23,441 nucleotides of DNA, from NCBI GenBank assembly GCA_027579435.1, contig JANBPK010001612.1, positions 1 to 23,441 of the forward strand, given 5' to 3'. Position 1 is the first letter of the stretch. Each line of letters starts with the position of its first letter. The translations under genes and the position numbers were made by a program. The DNA comes from Candolleomyces eurysporus (taxonomy: Eukaryota; Basidiomycota; Agaricomycetes; Agaricales; Psathyrellaceae). The notes beneath the pieces were generated by a model. The model was given only the letters and a program-made list of their open reading frames with translations. It did not search any database and had not been told where the DNA came from. Below are positions 9,032 to 19,880 of this stretch, piece by piece.

Positions 9032-10716
9032 ATGCCTCGCAGCTTTACCACAATGCTCCGGCAGTCTTTACTTGTTGGCGCTTTGGCTCACCTGAGCCAT
9101 GCTATGTTACGTTTCCCGTGCTCGCAGCTCGTGACTGAGCGTTTCGACCCGTAAGCTCAACTGTTAATTTATTGGCTATCACTGGATGGGAAACGTCTGA
9201 CAGTTTCACAGACTAGTGACTCCAGGTCAAGTATCTCCGCATGTCCACCAAATTGTTGGCGGGGTACGTTCGCGTTTCAAACTCTAAAGGCAGCTTATCC
9301 TCGTTCTGAAATCGTGTGGCCTGGCAGAATGCGTACGTTTGTTGCTGTGGCCTCATCTCAAATCTAACCATTTCCCGTAGGTTCAATCTGACAATGGACC
9401 CGAGCCTCGACCTCCCTTCGATTGCCACATGCACAACTTGTCGATTCAAGGAGGATAAGTCCAACTATTGGACCGCAGTCATGTACTTCAAGCACGAGAA
9501 CGGGAGTTTCTTCAGAGTAAGTACAAGCTCGTGCAGGTTACGCACTTTTCCATGCTGATTTCATCGGGTGATCTAGGTTCCTCAGGTCCCGAACCACTTC
9601 ACTGGCAACCCGAATGGCGGAATGACTGTGTACTACATTCAGCCTCCCACTCTGGAGAAGACCACGGCCTTTCCTAAGGTATGCGCCATTTGCTGCATTG
9701 AATCCTCGGCATATCTCTGAATCCTGAGTCAATGCAGGGCTTCCGAATGATCACCGGTGAACCAATGATTCGTGCCGAGAAGTATGGGTACTATGACATC
9801 CGCTCCTGGGCCCTGACCTTCCGATGCTGGGATACCTATGGTCCCTACGACGAGTCTAACCTGTGGTATGCCGGACCTGGTTCTCGCGTTGATACATTCT
9901 GGCTGCCAAATAAGCCATGTAACGGAGGCATCCGTTCCAACATATTCTTCCCATCGTAAGTGCGTTGTTTTGACTGGGAAATCACTCAATGGACTCTGCT
10001 TTTCAGATGCTGGGATGGAAAGAATCTTGACTCTCCGAATCATAAGGTGCGGTTCGTCGTTCTATCGTCGACGACCCTGCCAGTGACGTGACTCTTTCAG
10101 AGCCATATGGCTTTCATCGAAGGCGATGTCGGACCAGATGGTCTCTTCTTCCGCGACAGTACCTGCCCATCTACACATCCAGTTCGAGTCCCGCTCGTCT
10201 TTTACGAGATCGTCTGGGATACGAAATTGTTCAGTCACATGTGGCCCAAGGACGGCAGCCAACCTTTCGTCCTCAGTATGGGAGATCCGTGAGTGCTCTG
10301 GTCCATTCCATAGTCGGCTTATTTTCTGAACGTCATACTCAGCACTGGTTGGGGACACCACGGAGACTATCTGTTTGGGTGGGAAGGAGACTCACTGCAG
10401 CGAGCCATGGACGTGTGCACTAAAGAGTCCGGTCGCCCGGCTGACTGCGCTTCGGAGCTGACCCTCTTGACCGATGAGGAGATGAATAACTGTAAGCTGC
10501 CAGCAATGGTGGATGAGACGGTAGAGGGTGAATGTAAGCTTCGTAGGCTCACCCAGTCTATCCTCATTTTGACTTTTTTTCGCGATAGATATTGCCAAGC
10601 TCCCTGGGTGCAACCCGCTGCAGCACGGACCTGACCCTGCTACCATGGTGCCCAATTGCGATGCGGTTTCGACGACAGGCATCCCGGCCAAAGCAACGCC
10701 GACGCCGAAGAACTGA
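9032..10716 (+). CDS. Secreted DUF1996 protein A
   Basis: Ten exons (9032-9150, 9212-9263, 9328-9332, 9381-9516, 9577-9678, 9738-9955, 10007-10046, 10101-10288, 10343-10533, 10589-10716) join in frame to 392 residues. A hydrophobic signal peptide (about residues 1-24, or 1-17 from the ATG at 9053) precedes MLRFPCSQLVTERFDP. The DUF1996 landmarks are present in order: LVTPGQVSPHVHQIVGGNAF, a C-T-T-C pair, SNYWTAVMYF, GGMTVYYIQ, GFRMITGEP, CWDGKNLDSPNHK, GDVGPDG, CPSTHPVRVPLVFYE, GDPTGWGHHGDYLFGW, and a Cys-rich C-terminus with PGCNPLQ. The function of DUF1996 is not established; conserved His and Asp residues (HVH, HHGD) could bind a metal or act in catalysis. Exon 3 is only five nucleotides. 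The C-terminal Thr/Pro-rich stretch is short and no GPI signal is clear. It is probably an extracellular or wall-associated protein. Confidence 0.9.
9328..9332 (+). other. 5-nt microexon of DUF1996 A
   Basis: AATGC lies between an acceptor ending TGGCAG and a donor GTACGT. It is required to join GGC-GGG and TTC-AAT in frame as GGNAFN, the form also obtained for protein B. Confidence 0.8.
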
Positions 10717-11171
10717 AATTAGGCACATATCATTCCTCTCTATCGAAAGCCGCCCTGCGCGTGTTCTGTATGTTGACTGATTGAAACATTAGAGTAACTA
10801 AATCTAATGCATGGATTTGTATTTCGTATCTTTAAGTACTCGCTGAGCACTTCGCCGTACCTTCTCCCTCCTTTCCGTTCTCTAGGCACTCCCACTTTTG
10901 TATGATCCGGTGTGTGTGTNGGGGGGGGCCGCCGTTGCGAAGCACGCATTCTTTTCATTTATCCTTTTACACATGTACCATATTCAAACCGCGAGACTCT
11001 GGGCGTCTACTCTCAAACGTCCCTCTCACCAATCCCATCCCTGCATCGTATCCTCTCCTTCACACCTCTTACTTTGTTGTACGTGATACCGCCTTTGGGC
11101 CTGCCTTCCAGCAGTACGATCTTTCTGGGTTGGGCCCTGAAGAGCGTCACTCTGAGCCATTGGTGCACAGC
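10717..11171. other. Intergenic region between DUF1996 A and the J-protein gene
   Basis: It holds the 3' flank of DUF1996 A and the upstream region of the J-protein gene. A GT run, an ambiguous base at 10920 and a run of G directly after it (10921-10928) interrupt the open frames here. The frame upstream of 11172 stays open, so an earlier start of the J protein cannot be excluded. Confidence 0.4.
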
Positions 11172-12651
11172 ATGTACTGGGAACGAGAGCTGTTCTTCCT
11201 CGGGGTGATTTGGGTGATCTACTCAATCTATAGTCGCGAAGACACAGCAAAAGACAGTGCTCGGCCAAATGCCTCCTCAAAAAGTCCCAAAGTCCCGCCG
11301 ACGGACTTCGAGAAACTGAGCTTTTACGAAGTTCTTGAAGTGTCAGAAGACGCGACTGCTGATGATATCAAGGTGCGTGTTCATCCTTGTTGGTGCTATC
11401 GAGCGAATCGCGAGCCTTCCATTGTAGAAGGCCTATCGAAAGAAGCTGCTTGAACACCATCCAGACAAGAATCTGGACGATCCGGAAGGAGCAAACAGGC
11501 GGTTCTCAAGAGTTCAGGAGGCTTACGAGGTGAGCTTCAAGCCTTCAGTTTGCTGTGATCAATATACGCTCAGCTTTCAAAGACCCTGAATGATGCAGCT
11601 GTATGTTCCTTGAAGGCTACTTCAACGCATTTGACGTGCTCATGACTGCGAATCCCAGCTCCGTTCTGACTATGACTATTCAAGGGCAAATCCTCCCGAC
11701 CCCTCCCACTCAACCCATCCGAGCGCGGAAGCTTACAACGTTCCTCCAAATCAAGACACACCTACGACAAGCGGTATATTCTCCTGGATGTATTCACTCT
11801 TCAGCTCTACGGGCCGGATTTTTGGCGTTGGAGGCTGGTTCCCAGAAGCTATCAATCGACTAATGCCGGAGAGCTATATGTACCAGCGACCACCACCAGT
11901 AGGCAGGAAGAGCATCTCAATTGAGGATCTTGTCAGCTTCCTCGAGGCTTTTTCCTCACTTCAACAGGGGTCTCATCGACTCGAAGCCGAGGTGCGTCCA
12001 TTCCGATGTCCCCGTAGTTCTGCCACCAAGTGACAGCATCGACGCGTTAAAACATTAGACATTCTTCACCCTCTTCGATGGGTTGTTCAGATGCATAGTG
12101 TATGACGAGTTGATCCACGGTGGACGTAGTATGGACTCGACGCCTTGCTTTGGCGGCATGTGTCATCGCTGGAATGCGAGAGATACGTTTTACTGTCAAG
12201 AACATCGCGATGGGCCATTTATCCAGGACTTCTATAACTTTTGGACGAAGTTTAGAACAAAGAAAGACTTCTCTTGGATGGCGTTTTGTGACGTTCGGCC
12301 CCAGGATCTCGCCCACCCACAGGTACGAAGGTAGGTTTCAAGCTTGGCTGAACCAGACATTGGAAGACCTTTGTTGATGAAAGCCCGTAATTTAGGGCAG
12401 TAGATCAACACAATCAACACGGACGGAAACTTTATAGGGAGAATTACAACGAGTTCATCTCTGTACGCTCCCTCTGAGCCATCATCCCTTGGCTTGAATT
12501 GACTTATTCCCCATGGAAACTACAGAAATTGGCCAGGAGGCTCATGGAATTGGATCCCCGCCATAACCGATATCTGCTAACGCAGCGGCGGTCTGGGCCA
12601 AAGCAGCACAACCAAAACAAGAAGAAGAAGAAAAGGCGTGGAAAATGGTGA
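11172..12651 (+). CDS. J-domain protein related to Jjj1/DNAJC21
   Basis: Seven exons (11172-11372, 11428-11529, 11583-11600, 11659-11991, 12059-12330, 12396-12462, 12526-12651) join in frame to 372 residues. The J domain spans about residues 46-114: [32 protein letters not shown] with the HPD triad at 78-80, QEAYETLNDAALRSDYD. The HPD motif stimulates Hsp70 ATPase activity. Further on, [41 protein letters not shown] and [11 protein letters not shown] match the order of segments that follow the J domain in Jjj1/DNAJC21, a cytosolic factor of late 60S ribosome maturation. It differs from that family in two ways. It begins with a hydrophobic stretch ([14 protein letters not shown]), and it ends in a Lys/Arg-rich tail without the usual C2H2 zinc fingers. 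A Cys/His-containing stretch, [15 protein letters not shown], lies in the middle. The start is uncertain. Exon 3 has only 18 nt. Confidence 0.8.
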
Positions 12652-12873
12652 GACCTTGATCATGAAGGATTCATCTTTAGATTATCATCAACCGAACCGC
12701 TTGAAGGCTTGTGCTTGGAAACCCGTGTATATGTTCTAGCATGTGTGATGTATGTAGCAGTCAGTACAGTATGCTTCCAGTTGATAATATAAAATAGTCC
12801 GATAATGTTCGATTATACATTCATTTTAAGCGTCGTAAAGTCCAGTAGATAAGACCATAGGCAAGATAGCAAA
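12652..12873. other. Convergent 3' flanks
   Basis: This 222-bp AT-rich gap lies between the tail-to-tail J-protein gene and seven-helix gene A. It must hold both transcript ends. No perfect AATAAA could be assigned with confidence. Confidence 0.4.
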
Positions 12874-14266
12874 CTAGACCTGAGACGACACGGAGCTGAT
12901 CTTCCCTCGTCCTAACTGAGAACTCTTCCGGTTCGACGTTGGAAGTTCCAAATGGTGATCGACGGCTGAAACAACAGTGATGGGCGCAGCGCTGCTTCGC
13001 CCTTGGTCGCTTCTGTCCGATTCCTCGTCCTCAGCGAGCCACACGGGGAAGAAGGACTGACTGAATCGTGTACTTCGAACGCTGTACTTTGCCACATGAG
13101 TTCTAACAGCGATAAGGACAAAGACAATTCCTAGCGAGCATCAGTTCAGCGCTCTGTCAAATGAGTTCGTGGACGAGGATTTACCAGTACTGGGAACCGA
13201 TGCGTGTTGGACGATGACGATCGCAGGGTGCGTCGTAAAATAAAGGATAATCATGAGAACCTGCTCAAAGGTGTAGATGAACGCGCTTTCGATTATGATC
13301 CTTAGGACGGTGTACAGGGTGAGGCTGGACGAGACCATTTGAACTCCAACTTGTTGGGACCTTCGGTGTTGTTTCCAAATCCGATACGCAATAAGGCCGG
13401 TGGTGATGACATTCTGGGCGACGTTGAGCGGGAAGGTCGTTCGAAAAATGTGCTTCATTATGGCCCGGCTGATTGACTCCTTATGACGGAACCAATAGAT
13501 GCCGATACTCGACGTTGCTGGAAGTACAAAATCAGAAATGGAAGACAGTTGCCGAAGTCAGAGCATACCAAAACTTGCGAGCAGTAGGATGAACGGAACC
13601 AAGAGAACCCAGTTGTTTCTCTGCCATACGATCCAACAGCGGTACATCTGCAGGAGACCTTAGTATTGAGGACTCAGCCAAGAGAGATGGTCATTCTTAC
13701 CACCAACATATCCCCGGTCCATGTAACCAGGGGTAGGATAATTATATAGGCATAAACGCTCCAGTTGTCGAAGTTGCGAAGGTAGTCAACGGGAGCGCTG
13801 AAAGAAGGATCTTCCTGCAAAGCATAGGCTGCAATCATCTGGTACACAATAACACCTGGAGCCACAATGGGAGGTCAAGATACATGGAGAGGTGAAACTT
13901 CAAATTGCGGTCACCATTATGAATCGTGGAGAGTCCAAACATCAAGCTATTTCCGACCATGGTTATAATTGAAGCAGACCTATCTGCGGCCTTCTTGCGC
14001 CTGAAAATCATGACAGTTCCAATAAACAGGAAGAAGTACATTCCTGGAGAAGTCGGTTAGCTACTTCTCCGTCTCCACAGGCTTTTCACCTACCGTAGAT
14101 GGTAGACTAGAAGCGTCGAGGGCATGTCAGATTGGTTAAGTGCTAAATTCGAGAACGCGTGCCAGCAGCTCACCTCCAACCAAAAAGCGACAAGGTAATA
14201 CGATCTATGCGCCTTTGTACTTGGAACCAGCTCAGTGCCCTGAGACCCGCTCTGAGGACCTGCCAT
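12874..14266 (-). CDS. Seven-transmembrane family protein A
   Basis: Exons 14266-14174, 14106-14094, 14043-13915, 13855-13701, 13647-13569, 13517-13185 and 13130-12874 join in frame to 352 residues. Seven hydrophobic segments are visible. Helix 1 covers YYLVAFWLESTIYGMYFFLF. Helices 2 and 3 are linked by a loop ending YLRNFDNW. The MYRCWIVWQR signature opens the loop to helix 4. IYWFRHKESI is followed by FPLNVAQNVITTGLIAYRIW (helix 5), LRIIIESAFIYTFEQVLMI (helix 6), and HPAIVIVQHASVPSTGIVFVLIAVRT (helix 7). The tail of about 85 residues holds FFPVWLAEDEESDR and is Ser-rich. This matches a basidiomycete integral membrane family of GPCR-like layout whose ligand and function are unknown. It is the most diverged of the four copies here. 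Exon 2 is only 13 nt. The start in exon 1 aligns with the other copies but has a longer hydrophilic N-terminus. Confidence 0.82.
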
Positions 14267-15172
14267 TGCTCAGGCTTTGAGAAGCGTTCTCAATGCCGAT
14301 GGTAGAGGCAGACGGTGTTCACTCGAGGTGCGGTGGGAAGAACCGCCATACCTCCGAGAAAACGGAGGGAAGTGGACTTAAGTAACCTGATTGGCCTTGG
14401 GAACGATTGCTGAGCTCGCGCAACGCTGCACTTTACGGCAATGAGCTAGGTAATTTTGACTATTAGAACCGTCCCATACCACCTGTGCATCAGCTGTTGC
14501 GGTCGCTAAAGACAACCATGAGATTGGTGAAGTCAATTTTGTCCGCGGTGTTTTCCCATGTCTTCTCGAAGTGAGATGGAGTCGGCGCCACGAGTAGATA
14601 TGGCCAGGGGATGCCCAAGTCCGAACGGTGCTAGGTGCCACTGTCAAGCAGCTGTCAGGACGAGGGGCGGATGTGCGAGCTTGAGAAGAATGAATTACAT
14701 TATGTGGTTTGAAAGGTACATACCATGATACCACGGCCAAACCAAGAGCGTTTCGAACTCAACGTTATCCAAGCGGATCCACCGCTGGGTCTGCACCGTC
14801 GGTGGTTGGGACAATCTGGAAATGATGTCAGCGCTTGGACATCTATCTGTTGCATGGGAAATTAAAGCGATCCCTCGCTCCCTCCAATCGTTTACTGCTA
14901 GGTCGACCTTTACGAAAGGTTTCCGGGTGATGCGGAGGGAGGAAGGAAATGGCAATAACCAACCTGAGGTATCATGAGAGAAAGTGGCTCGAAAACGGAG
15001 ACGGGGATCAGCTGAATCAAAAACAGGGACACTCGAAAGAGACCGCTTTGGGAGAAATACATCGTTAAGTGAACGACTCCCTAAGTGACGAATGGTGAAG
15101 GTTTCCCCGAAGCACCGCAATGTATTTCAAGTTGATCAGACCAGACCGTACAGTGACGAGGTTGCCTATCGC
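14267..15172. other. Intergenic region between seven-helix genes A and B
   Basis: It holds the promoter of gene A and the 3' flank of gene B, about 900 bp. The open frames on the minus strand (14378-14740 and 14695-15120) lack good starts, splice support and family resemblance, so no gene is called. Confidence 0.4.
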
Positions 15173-16571
15173 TTACACCTCCACACCGCCTGCTCTTGCA
15201 CCTGATTTGTCGCTATCTTCGTTTCGATCGGGTTTCAGGTTGACAGTGTTGCTTGAGCGAGCATTCAGAACATCAAGTCGATGCTCCTCTGTTACGGTAG
15301 TGACTGTGATTGGTATCGTGCTCCCGTGCCCCGTTCCAGATCGATGTCGGCGGTGATTAGGTTCATCTGCGTCGTCCCGAAGCCATGCGGGGAGCACTAG
15401 CATACCGACTGGAATACGGTCCATGCCGTCACCTCTCCAAGTACCGCTACGTGTGGATAATTCTCCTCGGGCAGCGTGAGTACGAACGGCGATGAGGACG
15501 AAGACGATACCTGGAGTCTTCGTAAGGAAAGATCTAGAATTTACGACATCNAAAAAACCCACTCACCGATGCTAGGTATGCTCGCATGCTGGACGATAGT
15601 CATGGATGGGTGTCCTATGTAGAATAAAACCGTCATCAAAAACATCTCCACCGTATAGATCATCGCGCTCTCGATAATAATTCGGACGACCTTGTTCAGG
15701 CTTAGGTTTGAAGTCGTATCAATTCCAGCCCTGCGACTCTTTCGCTGGGTACTCCAAATGCGATAGGTGATGAGGCCCGTAGTGAGGATATTCTGGGCCA
15801 GGTTTAGCGGGAAGGTGATCTTCAAAATGCGATTCATAACTTCGGCAGGGATGCTGTTCTGGTGGCGGAACCAATGCATGTTAACTGAAGTAGTGGCTGC
15901 CAAAGGTCGATTTTATGAGGCCGGCGATGGATAGTTAGAATGCGAGTCCTCGAGACCTACCGAAGCTTCCGAGTAAGAGAGTGCAAGGCAAGAGAATGAT
16001 ATTAAATCTTCGCTGCCAAACAATATAACATCGGTAGATCTGTGGGCGTGAATGAAGTCATGTTACAATTGGGCAAGATGGAAGACGACTGACCACGAGA
16101 ATATCCCCCAGCCAGGTGAGGAGAGCTCCGATTACCGCGAACATATAGCAATCCCACTGGCTCCAATCACGCAGGAAGGCGACCGGCGCTGCCGGGGATG
16201 GATCGTCCAGTGGGATCGAAGCATAAGCGTGAATTAGTCGATATACGTTGGTAGCTTGAGCATCGGTTGAGCGCATTGTCATATACTGAGTAATACCGAT
16301 ACGTACAGTTATGAAGACTGATGAGTATGAACATAATTACGACGGCGGACATGAAAAGCCTTGAGGAGAAAGACGATGGGCTGTTGCTGTTGCGCATGAT
16401 AGACACCGCAAGACAGAATAAGAAAAAGTAGAGGCCGTATAAAATAGCCTAGTGAAGGTTGCCTGAGCATCTAACACCACTTGGTGAAAAGAAAATGAAA
16501 GCACTAACCTCAACCCAGAAAGCAACGATGTAATAGGATCGGTACTTTTTGGTGTCTGGGTCGATATCCAT
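15173..16571 (-). CDS. Seven-transmembrane family protein B
   Basis: Six exons (16571-16509, 16448-16307, 16254-16094, 16039-15961, 15896-15567, 15510-15173) join in frame to 370 residues. Landmarks match the family: YYIVAFWVEAILYGLYFFLF (helix 1), LRDWSQWDCYMFAVIGALLTW, IYRCYIVWQRR, MHWFRHQNSIP, FPLNLAQNILTTGLITYRIW, VRIIIESAMIYTVEMFL, HPSMTIVQHASIPSIGIVFVLIAVRTH. The tail carries LPAWLRDD, HRRHRSGTGH and IPITVTTVTEEHRL, shared with copy C. The intron that makes a 13-nt exon in A, C and D is missing here; the two pieces are fused. Two splice sites are weak: an acceptor ending AAG (16257-16255) and a donor GTCAGT at 16093. An N at 15551 lies in the last intron. The start at MDIDPDTKKYR aligns with copy C and sits downstream of a TATA-like box at 16649-16656. 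Confidence 0.82.
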
Positions 16572-16648
16572 GGCGTTTCCTCCAGAGGACAGCGCGTAGG
16601 GGTGAGACGACTTCCAGAAATTAAGCGATAAAAGCAAAGCTCGTCCAA

Positions 16649-16656
16649 ATATATAC
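16649..16656 (-). promoter_or_regulatory. TATA-like box, seven-helix gene B
   Basis: The reverse strand reads GTATATATTT about 80 bp before the ATG at 16571. Its position supports the ATG at 16571 rather than any upstream start in the same frame. Confidence 0.4.
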
Positions 16657-17398
16657 CACGGACCTATACACAGTGCGCAATTTCCAGGGATGATACGCAT
16701 CAGAGATTTATACAAACCGAGAAAGTGATGGTCAGTCGCCCCACACCATCATGACGATTGCAGGAGGCGGCATGGAGAAATGGAATTCAAACGGGGTTGT
16801 CTACTAGAGTGAGCTAAGCGCAACCCCCAGCGAGAAGAGATTTCCCAGAAAGGTGTAAAAAGACGATGCACCGTGCCATAAGGGGCGACTCTAGATGGAG
16901 AGGTTTAAAGCCCAGAGAAAGCCATGGATCAAGGGTCGTCCTCATCTGAGAACGGGGTCACTAGTCATGCAGTCACAAGATTGGGGATCACACAAAGGTG
17001 CACGACGGTGTTAGGAGGATGGTGAAGTTGTGTGATGAGAGGGACCTTGGGGGTCGCTCTAAAAGCCTTTATTAGCCGTTGCTTGAGGGAACAAAGAAAG
17101 CAATTATGTATGGTTGCTGGAATAGCGTTGTTTGTTGGTAAGAACATTGCTTTCCCCGAGCTTGAGTTTCCGAAATGAGAGGACTCGGGTCTGTCGGCCG
17201 AAAGCGGCGCATCTCGGCTTGCGCCTTAGGATTTTCTATCAACTCAACTAAATTGTCAAAGCAATATACATCAAGNAAAAAACTGTACAAAATACATGGG
17301 ACAATGACTTCAGTGGTACGCCGCCTTGAATCGGTGGAGGAAGAGGTACAAAGTAGTATACAACAATTGTTGTCGGGACTTGTACATGACAAATGACC
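16657..17398. other. Intergenic region between seven-helix genes B and C
   Basis: Upstream sequence of gene B and 3' flank of gene C. One ambiguous base at 17276 precedes an A run. No gene, repeat or RNA structure could be supported. Confidence 0.4.
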
Positions 17399-18841
17399 TT
17401 ACACCTTCATCGACTGGTGACTATCTTCACCGTGGTCGAGTTTCATGTCGACGTTATGGTTCGGTCTGTGGTTCAAAACTTCAAGTCGGTGCTGCTCCGT
17501 TGTGGTAGTGACCGTGATGGGTATGCTAGCGCTAAGATGGCCAGTGCCCGATCGATACCGACGGTGGTTCGTATCGTACCCATCGTCACGAAGCCAAGCA
17601 GGGAGTATCCCGGCGGCGCTAGGTACGGAAACCTCGCTCCTTCCTGTCCCAACGCCGCTCGACTCGGCTCGTGCGATACGTGTTCGTACGGCGATCAGAA
17701 CGAAAGCAATGCCTGTGAAGAAATCGATTGGTGAGTTTCGGGGTACAGCGGGAGGAGATATTGGACTTCGCTCACCAGTAATGGGAATGCTCATATGTTG
17801 AACAATCGGAACCGATGGATGACCAATGTAGAACAAGATGGCGATTATAAGTTGTATTGCCGTGTAGATAAATGCGCTTTCGACGATAATCCTCAGCACC
17901 TTCACAAGGTCTGGACTCGAAGCCCTTTCAAAACCGGCTCTTCGAGTTTGTCGGTGTGAGCTCCAGATACGGAATGCGATTAGACCGGTGGTGACAACGT
18001 TTTGGACAACATTCAGAGGGAACGTAAAACGTAGCACATGTTTCATGACTGAAGCAGGAATGCTGGTGGGATGCCGGAACCAGTGGAGGTTGATGGCAGT
18101 GGTCACTATCGATAATAGGTTAGGTTTAAAGTTAGATCAGGACCGAATTGAAATGATAAAGATAAGAATTACCAAAGCTAGCGAGAAGAAGGAAACAAGG
18201 GAAGAGAATGACTAGATATCTTCGTTGCCAGACAACGAAACAACGGTATATCTGTGACATTGGCCGAAACTCAGTATGATCGAACGAAGGATGCTTTCCA
18301 AAGATATAACTGCGGCTTACCACAAGGATATCTCCAATCCAAGTCGTGAGGGCGCCAACCCATGCAAACATGTAGCAATCCCATTTGTGCCAATTCCGCA
18401 GATGGGTTATTGGTGCTTTGGGGTCGTACGGGTTCTCCAGCGGAATAGTAGCATACGCATAGATCATGCGATACACATTCGTGACTAAGAAGCGTTAGTA
18501 CCTGTCTGCACGAATCGAGGGTAACCAAACTTACAATTATGGAGACTGATTAGAAGGAACATGAGTATGACCCCGATCATGAAAAGCTTCGACGAGAAAG
18601 TTGACTGGGTCTTAGTCTTCCTCATGATGGACACCGCAATACAGAACAAAAGGAAGTAGAGACCTGTAAAAGTGGTTAGCGTCTATATTGCTGCCAAAGT
18701 TGGAGCCGAACCATAGAGTACAGCCTAGCCAAGGTGTGAGCATCAATGTAGAATGATAAGGAACCAGAAGCGACTTACCTCTGCCCAGAATGAGACCAAG
18801 TAGTAAATCCTGTACTTCTTGGTAATAGGATCAGTGTCCAT
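17399..18841 (-). CDS. Seven-transmembrane family protein C
   Basis: Seven exons (18841-18779, 18724-18712, 18663-18535, 18484-18321, 18251-18173, 18105-17776, 17712-17399) join in frame to 363 residues. Helices fall at about residues 13-37, 47-70, 97-125, 131-152, 172-197, 218-244 and 248-272. Signatures are LRNWHKWDCYMFAWVGALTTW, IYRCFVVWQRRYLVI, LHWFRHPTSIPASVMKH, FPLNVVQNVVTTGLIAFRIW and HPSVPIVQHMSIP. The cytosolic-type tail (about 90 residues) has LPAWLRDDGYDTNHRRYRSG and IPITVTTTTEQHRLEVLN, closely matching copy B. The last intron (17713-17775) is 63 bp, a multiple of three, and contains no stop, so an unspliced message would still encode a full-length protein with 21 extra residues after helix 7 begins. 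Exon 2 has 13 nt. A function as receptor or transporter cannot be decided from sequence. Confidence 0.84.
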
Positions 18842-18908
18842 GGCTCCTGCTCTTTTTCGTTGGGCAACTGAAGTGGGGCTGGTAGATTCCACCGAGGTAA
18901 AAACCAAG

Positions 18909-18918
18909 ACTTATATCT
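18909..18918 (-). promoter_or_regulatory. TATA-like box, seven-helix gene C
   Basis: The reverse strand reads AGATATAAG about 70 bp before the ATG at 18841. Confidence 0.4.
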
Positions 18919-19870
18919 AGAGATTACATACCGTCGACTAAAGTTCAAGTTTGACAGATCAGAGTACGACACCGACACCGGGCAAAGAATGTCGTAAGTT
19001 TTGATACCTGCGTTGTGCCACCAGGAAACAAGGAACGACGAATTGAGGTCTACGGCAGTGTAGAACATTACGGACGTCGTTCAACCAAGGTGGAGCTGGA
19101 GACTGAATGAGGGCGTTGCAGGGCAAGGTTCATGAAAACGTTATGTTTCCCACACAGTGTGAAGAATCGGGTACTAGGAAGTGACCTATAATTCAGTCGC
19201 CGGTTCGGCTTGCGTCGATTGGGATGGTGGCGTTCATTATGCGTTGGCAGGGAGAGATATACAGATTACCAAGCTAATCCTGAGTGAATACTGATTCAGA
19301 AAGGAAGAGCACGATCCATACGGTCAGAGGAAAGCCCTGATGCCAATGGCTATCAAGCATCGGGCGATCGCCGAGATTTCTGAGCTCCGACTGGAAGACT
19401 AAGTTCCGATCTGCTCAGCTAACTGCGTTCCTATCTGAGGGTGTGGGTTTTCCTTTTCTGTATACCATACAGTAGACACGGGAAACTGCCTTGCAGAGGA
19501 GGCTACTGCTTGAAGATAGCTCCCGGCTCAAATAAGCAATAGGATGGGTTACTTTTGACCAATCGGGGATGGGACGCGGTCAAGTGCTCTTCGAAATGGC
19601 AACTCTGAGGGCTTGGAACCTCCATGATATCGGTGCGGAAAAATCGATGGTGCTACCAATGAAATTCGTCCGCACGAGCCTACATTTGTCAGGCATGAAC
19701 TTCGTCCCTTCCATCTTATCCTCGCTTCTTCGAAGCTCTCTTCAGCGTTCGAAGCTACGAACCTCGAATCGTTGGCACCTCAGGATATTCTGTTTAGTCT
19801 GCGGGATTGCATGTAGAGTTCCCTCCGATCTTCCAGCGAGACTTCTCGAGCTCAAATGGTGTTACATCGC
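18919..19870. other. Long divergent intergenic region
   Basis: This forms most of the 1.1 kb between divergently transcribed seven-helix gene C (-) and DUF1996 gene B (+), and is one of the longest coding-free stretches in the window. The frame at 19569-19889 (+) overlaps the putative core promoter of DUF1996 B and shows no family features. No repeat or RNA gene was recognised. Confidence 0.4.
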
Positions 19871-19872
19871 TG

Positions 19873-19880
19873 TTATATAC
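19873..19880 (+). promoter_or_regulatory. TATA-like box, DUF1996 gene B
   Basis: TTATATAC lies about 70 bp before the ATG at 19948, a normal spacing for a fungal gene with a short leader. Confidence 0.45.

Noticed and set aside
9032..10716. Glycoside hydrolase identity for the secreted protein
   Set aside because: No glycoside hydrolase catalytic motif was recognised; the order of conserved segments fits DUF1996.
14378..15120. Two minus-strand frames upstream of seven-helix gene A
   Set aside because: No ATG-led start for the longer one, no match to the neighbouring families, and no splice sites linking them to gene A in frame.
16449..16715. Longer N-terminus for seven-helix protein B from an upstream ATG
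   Set aside because: The added residues are upstream of a good TATA-like box and have no equivalent in C, whose start aligns with the ATG at 16571.
12874..18841. Seven-helix genes as mating pheromone receptors of the Ste3 type
   Set aside because: The helix landmarks (YRCxxVWQR, WFRH, FPLNxxQN, IVQH) are not those of Ste3 receptors and no short farnesylated pheromone precursor ending in a CAAX box was seen nearby.
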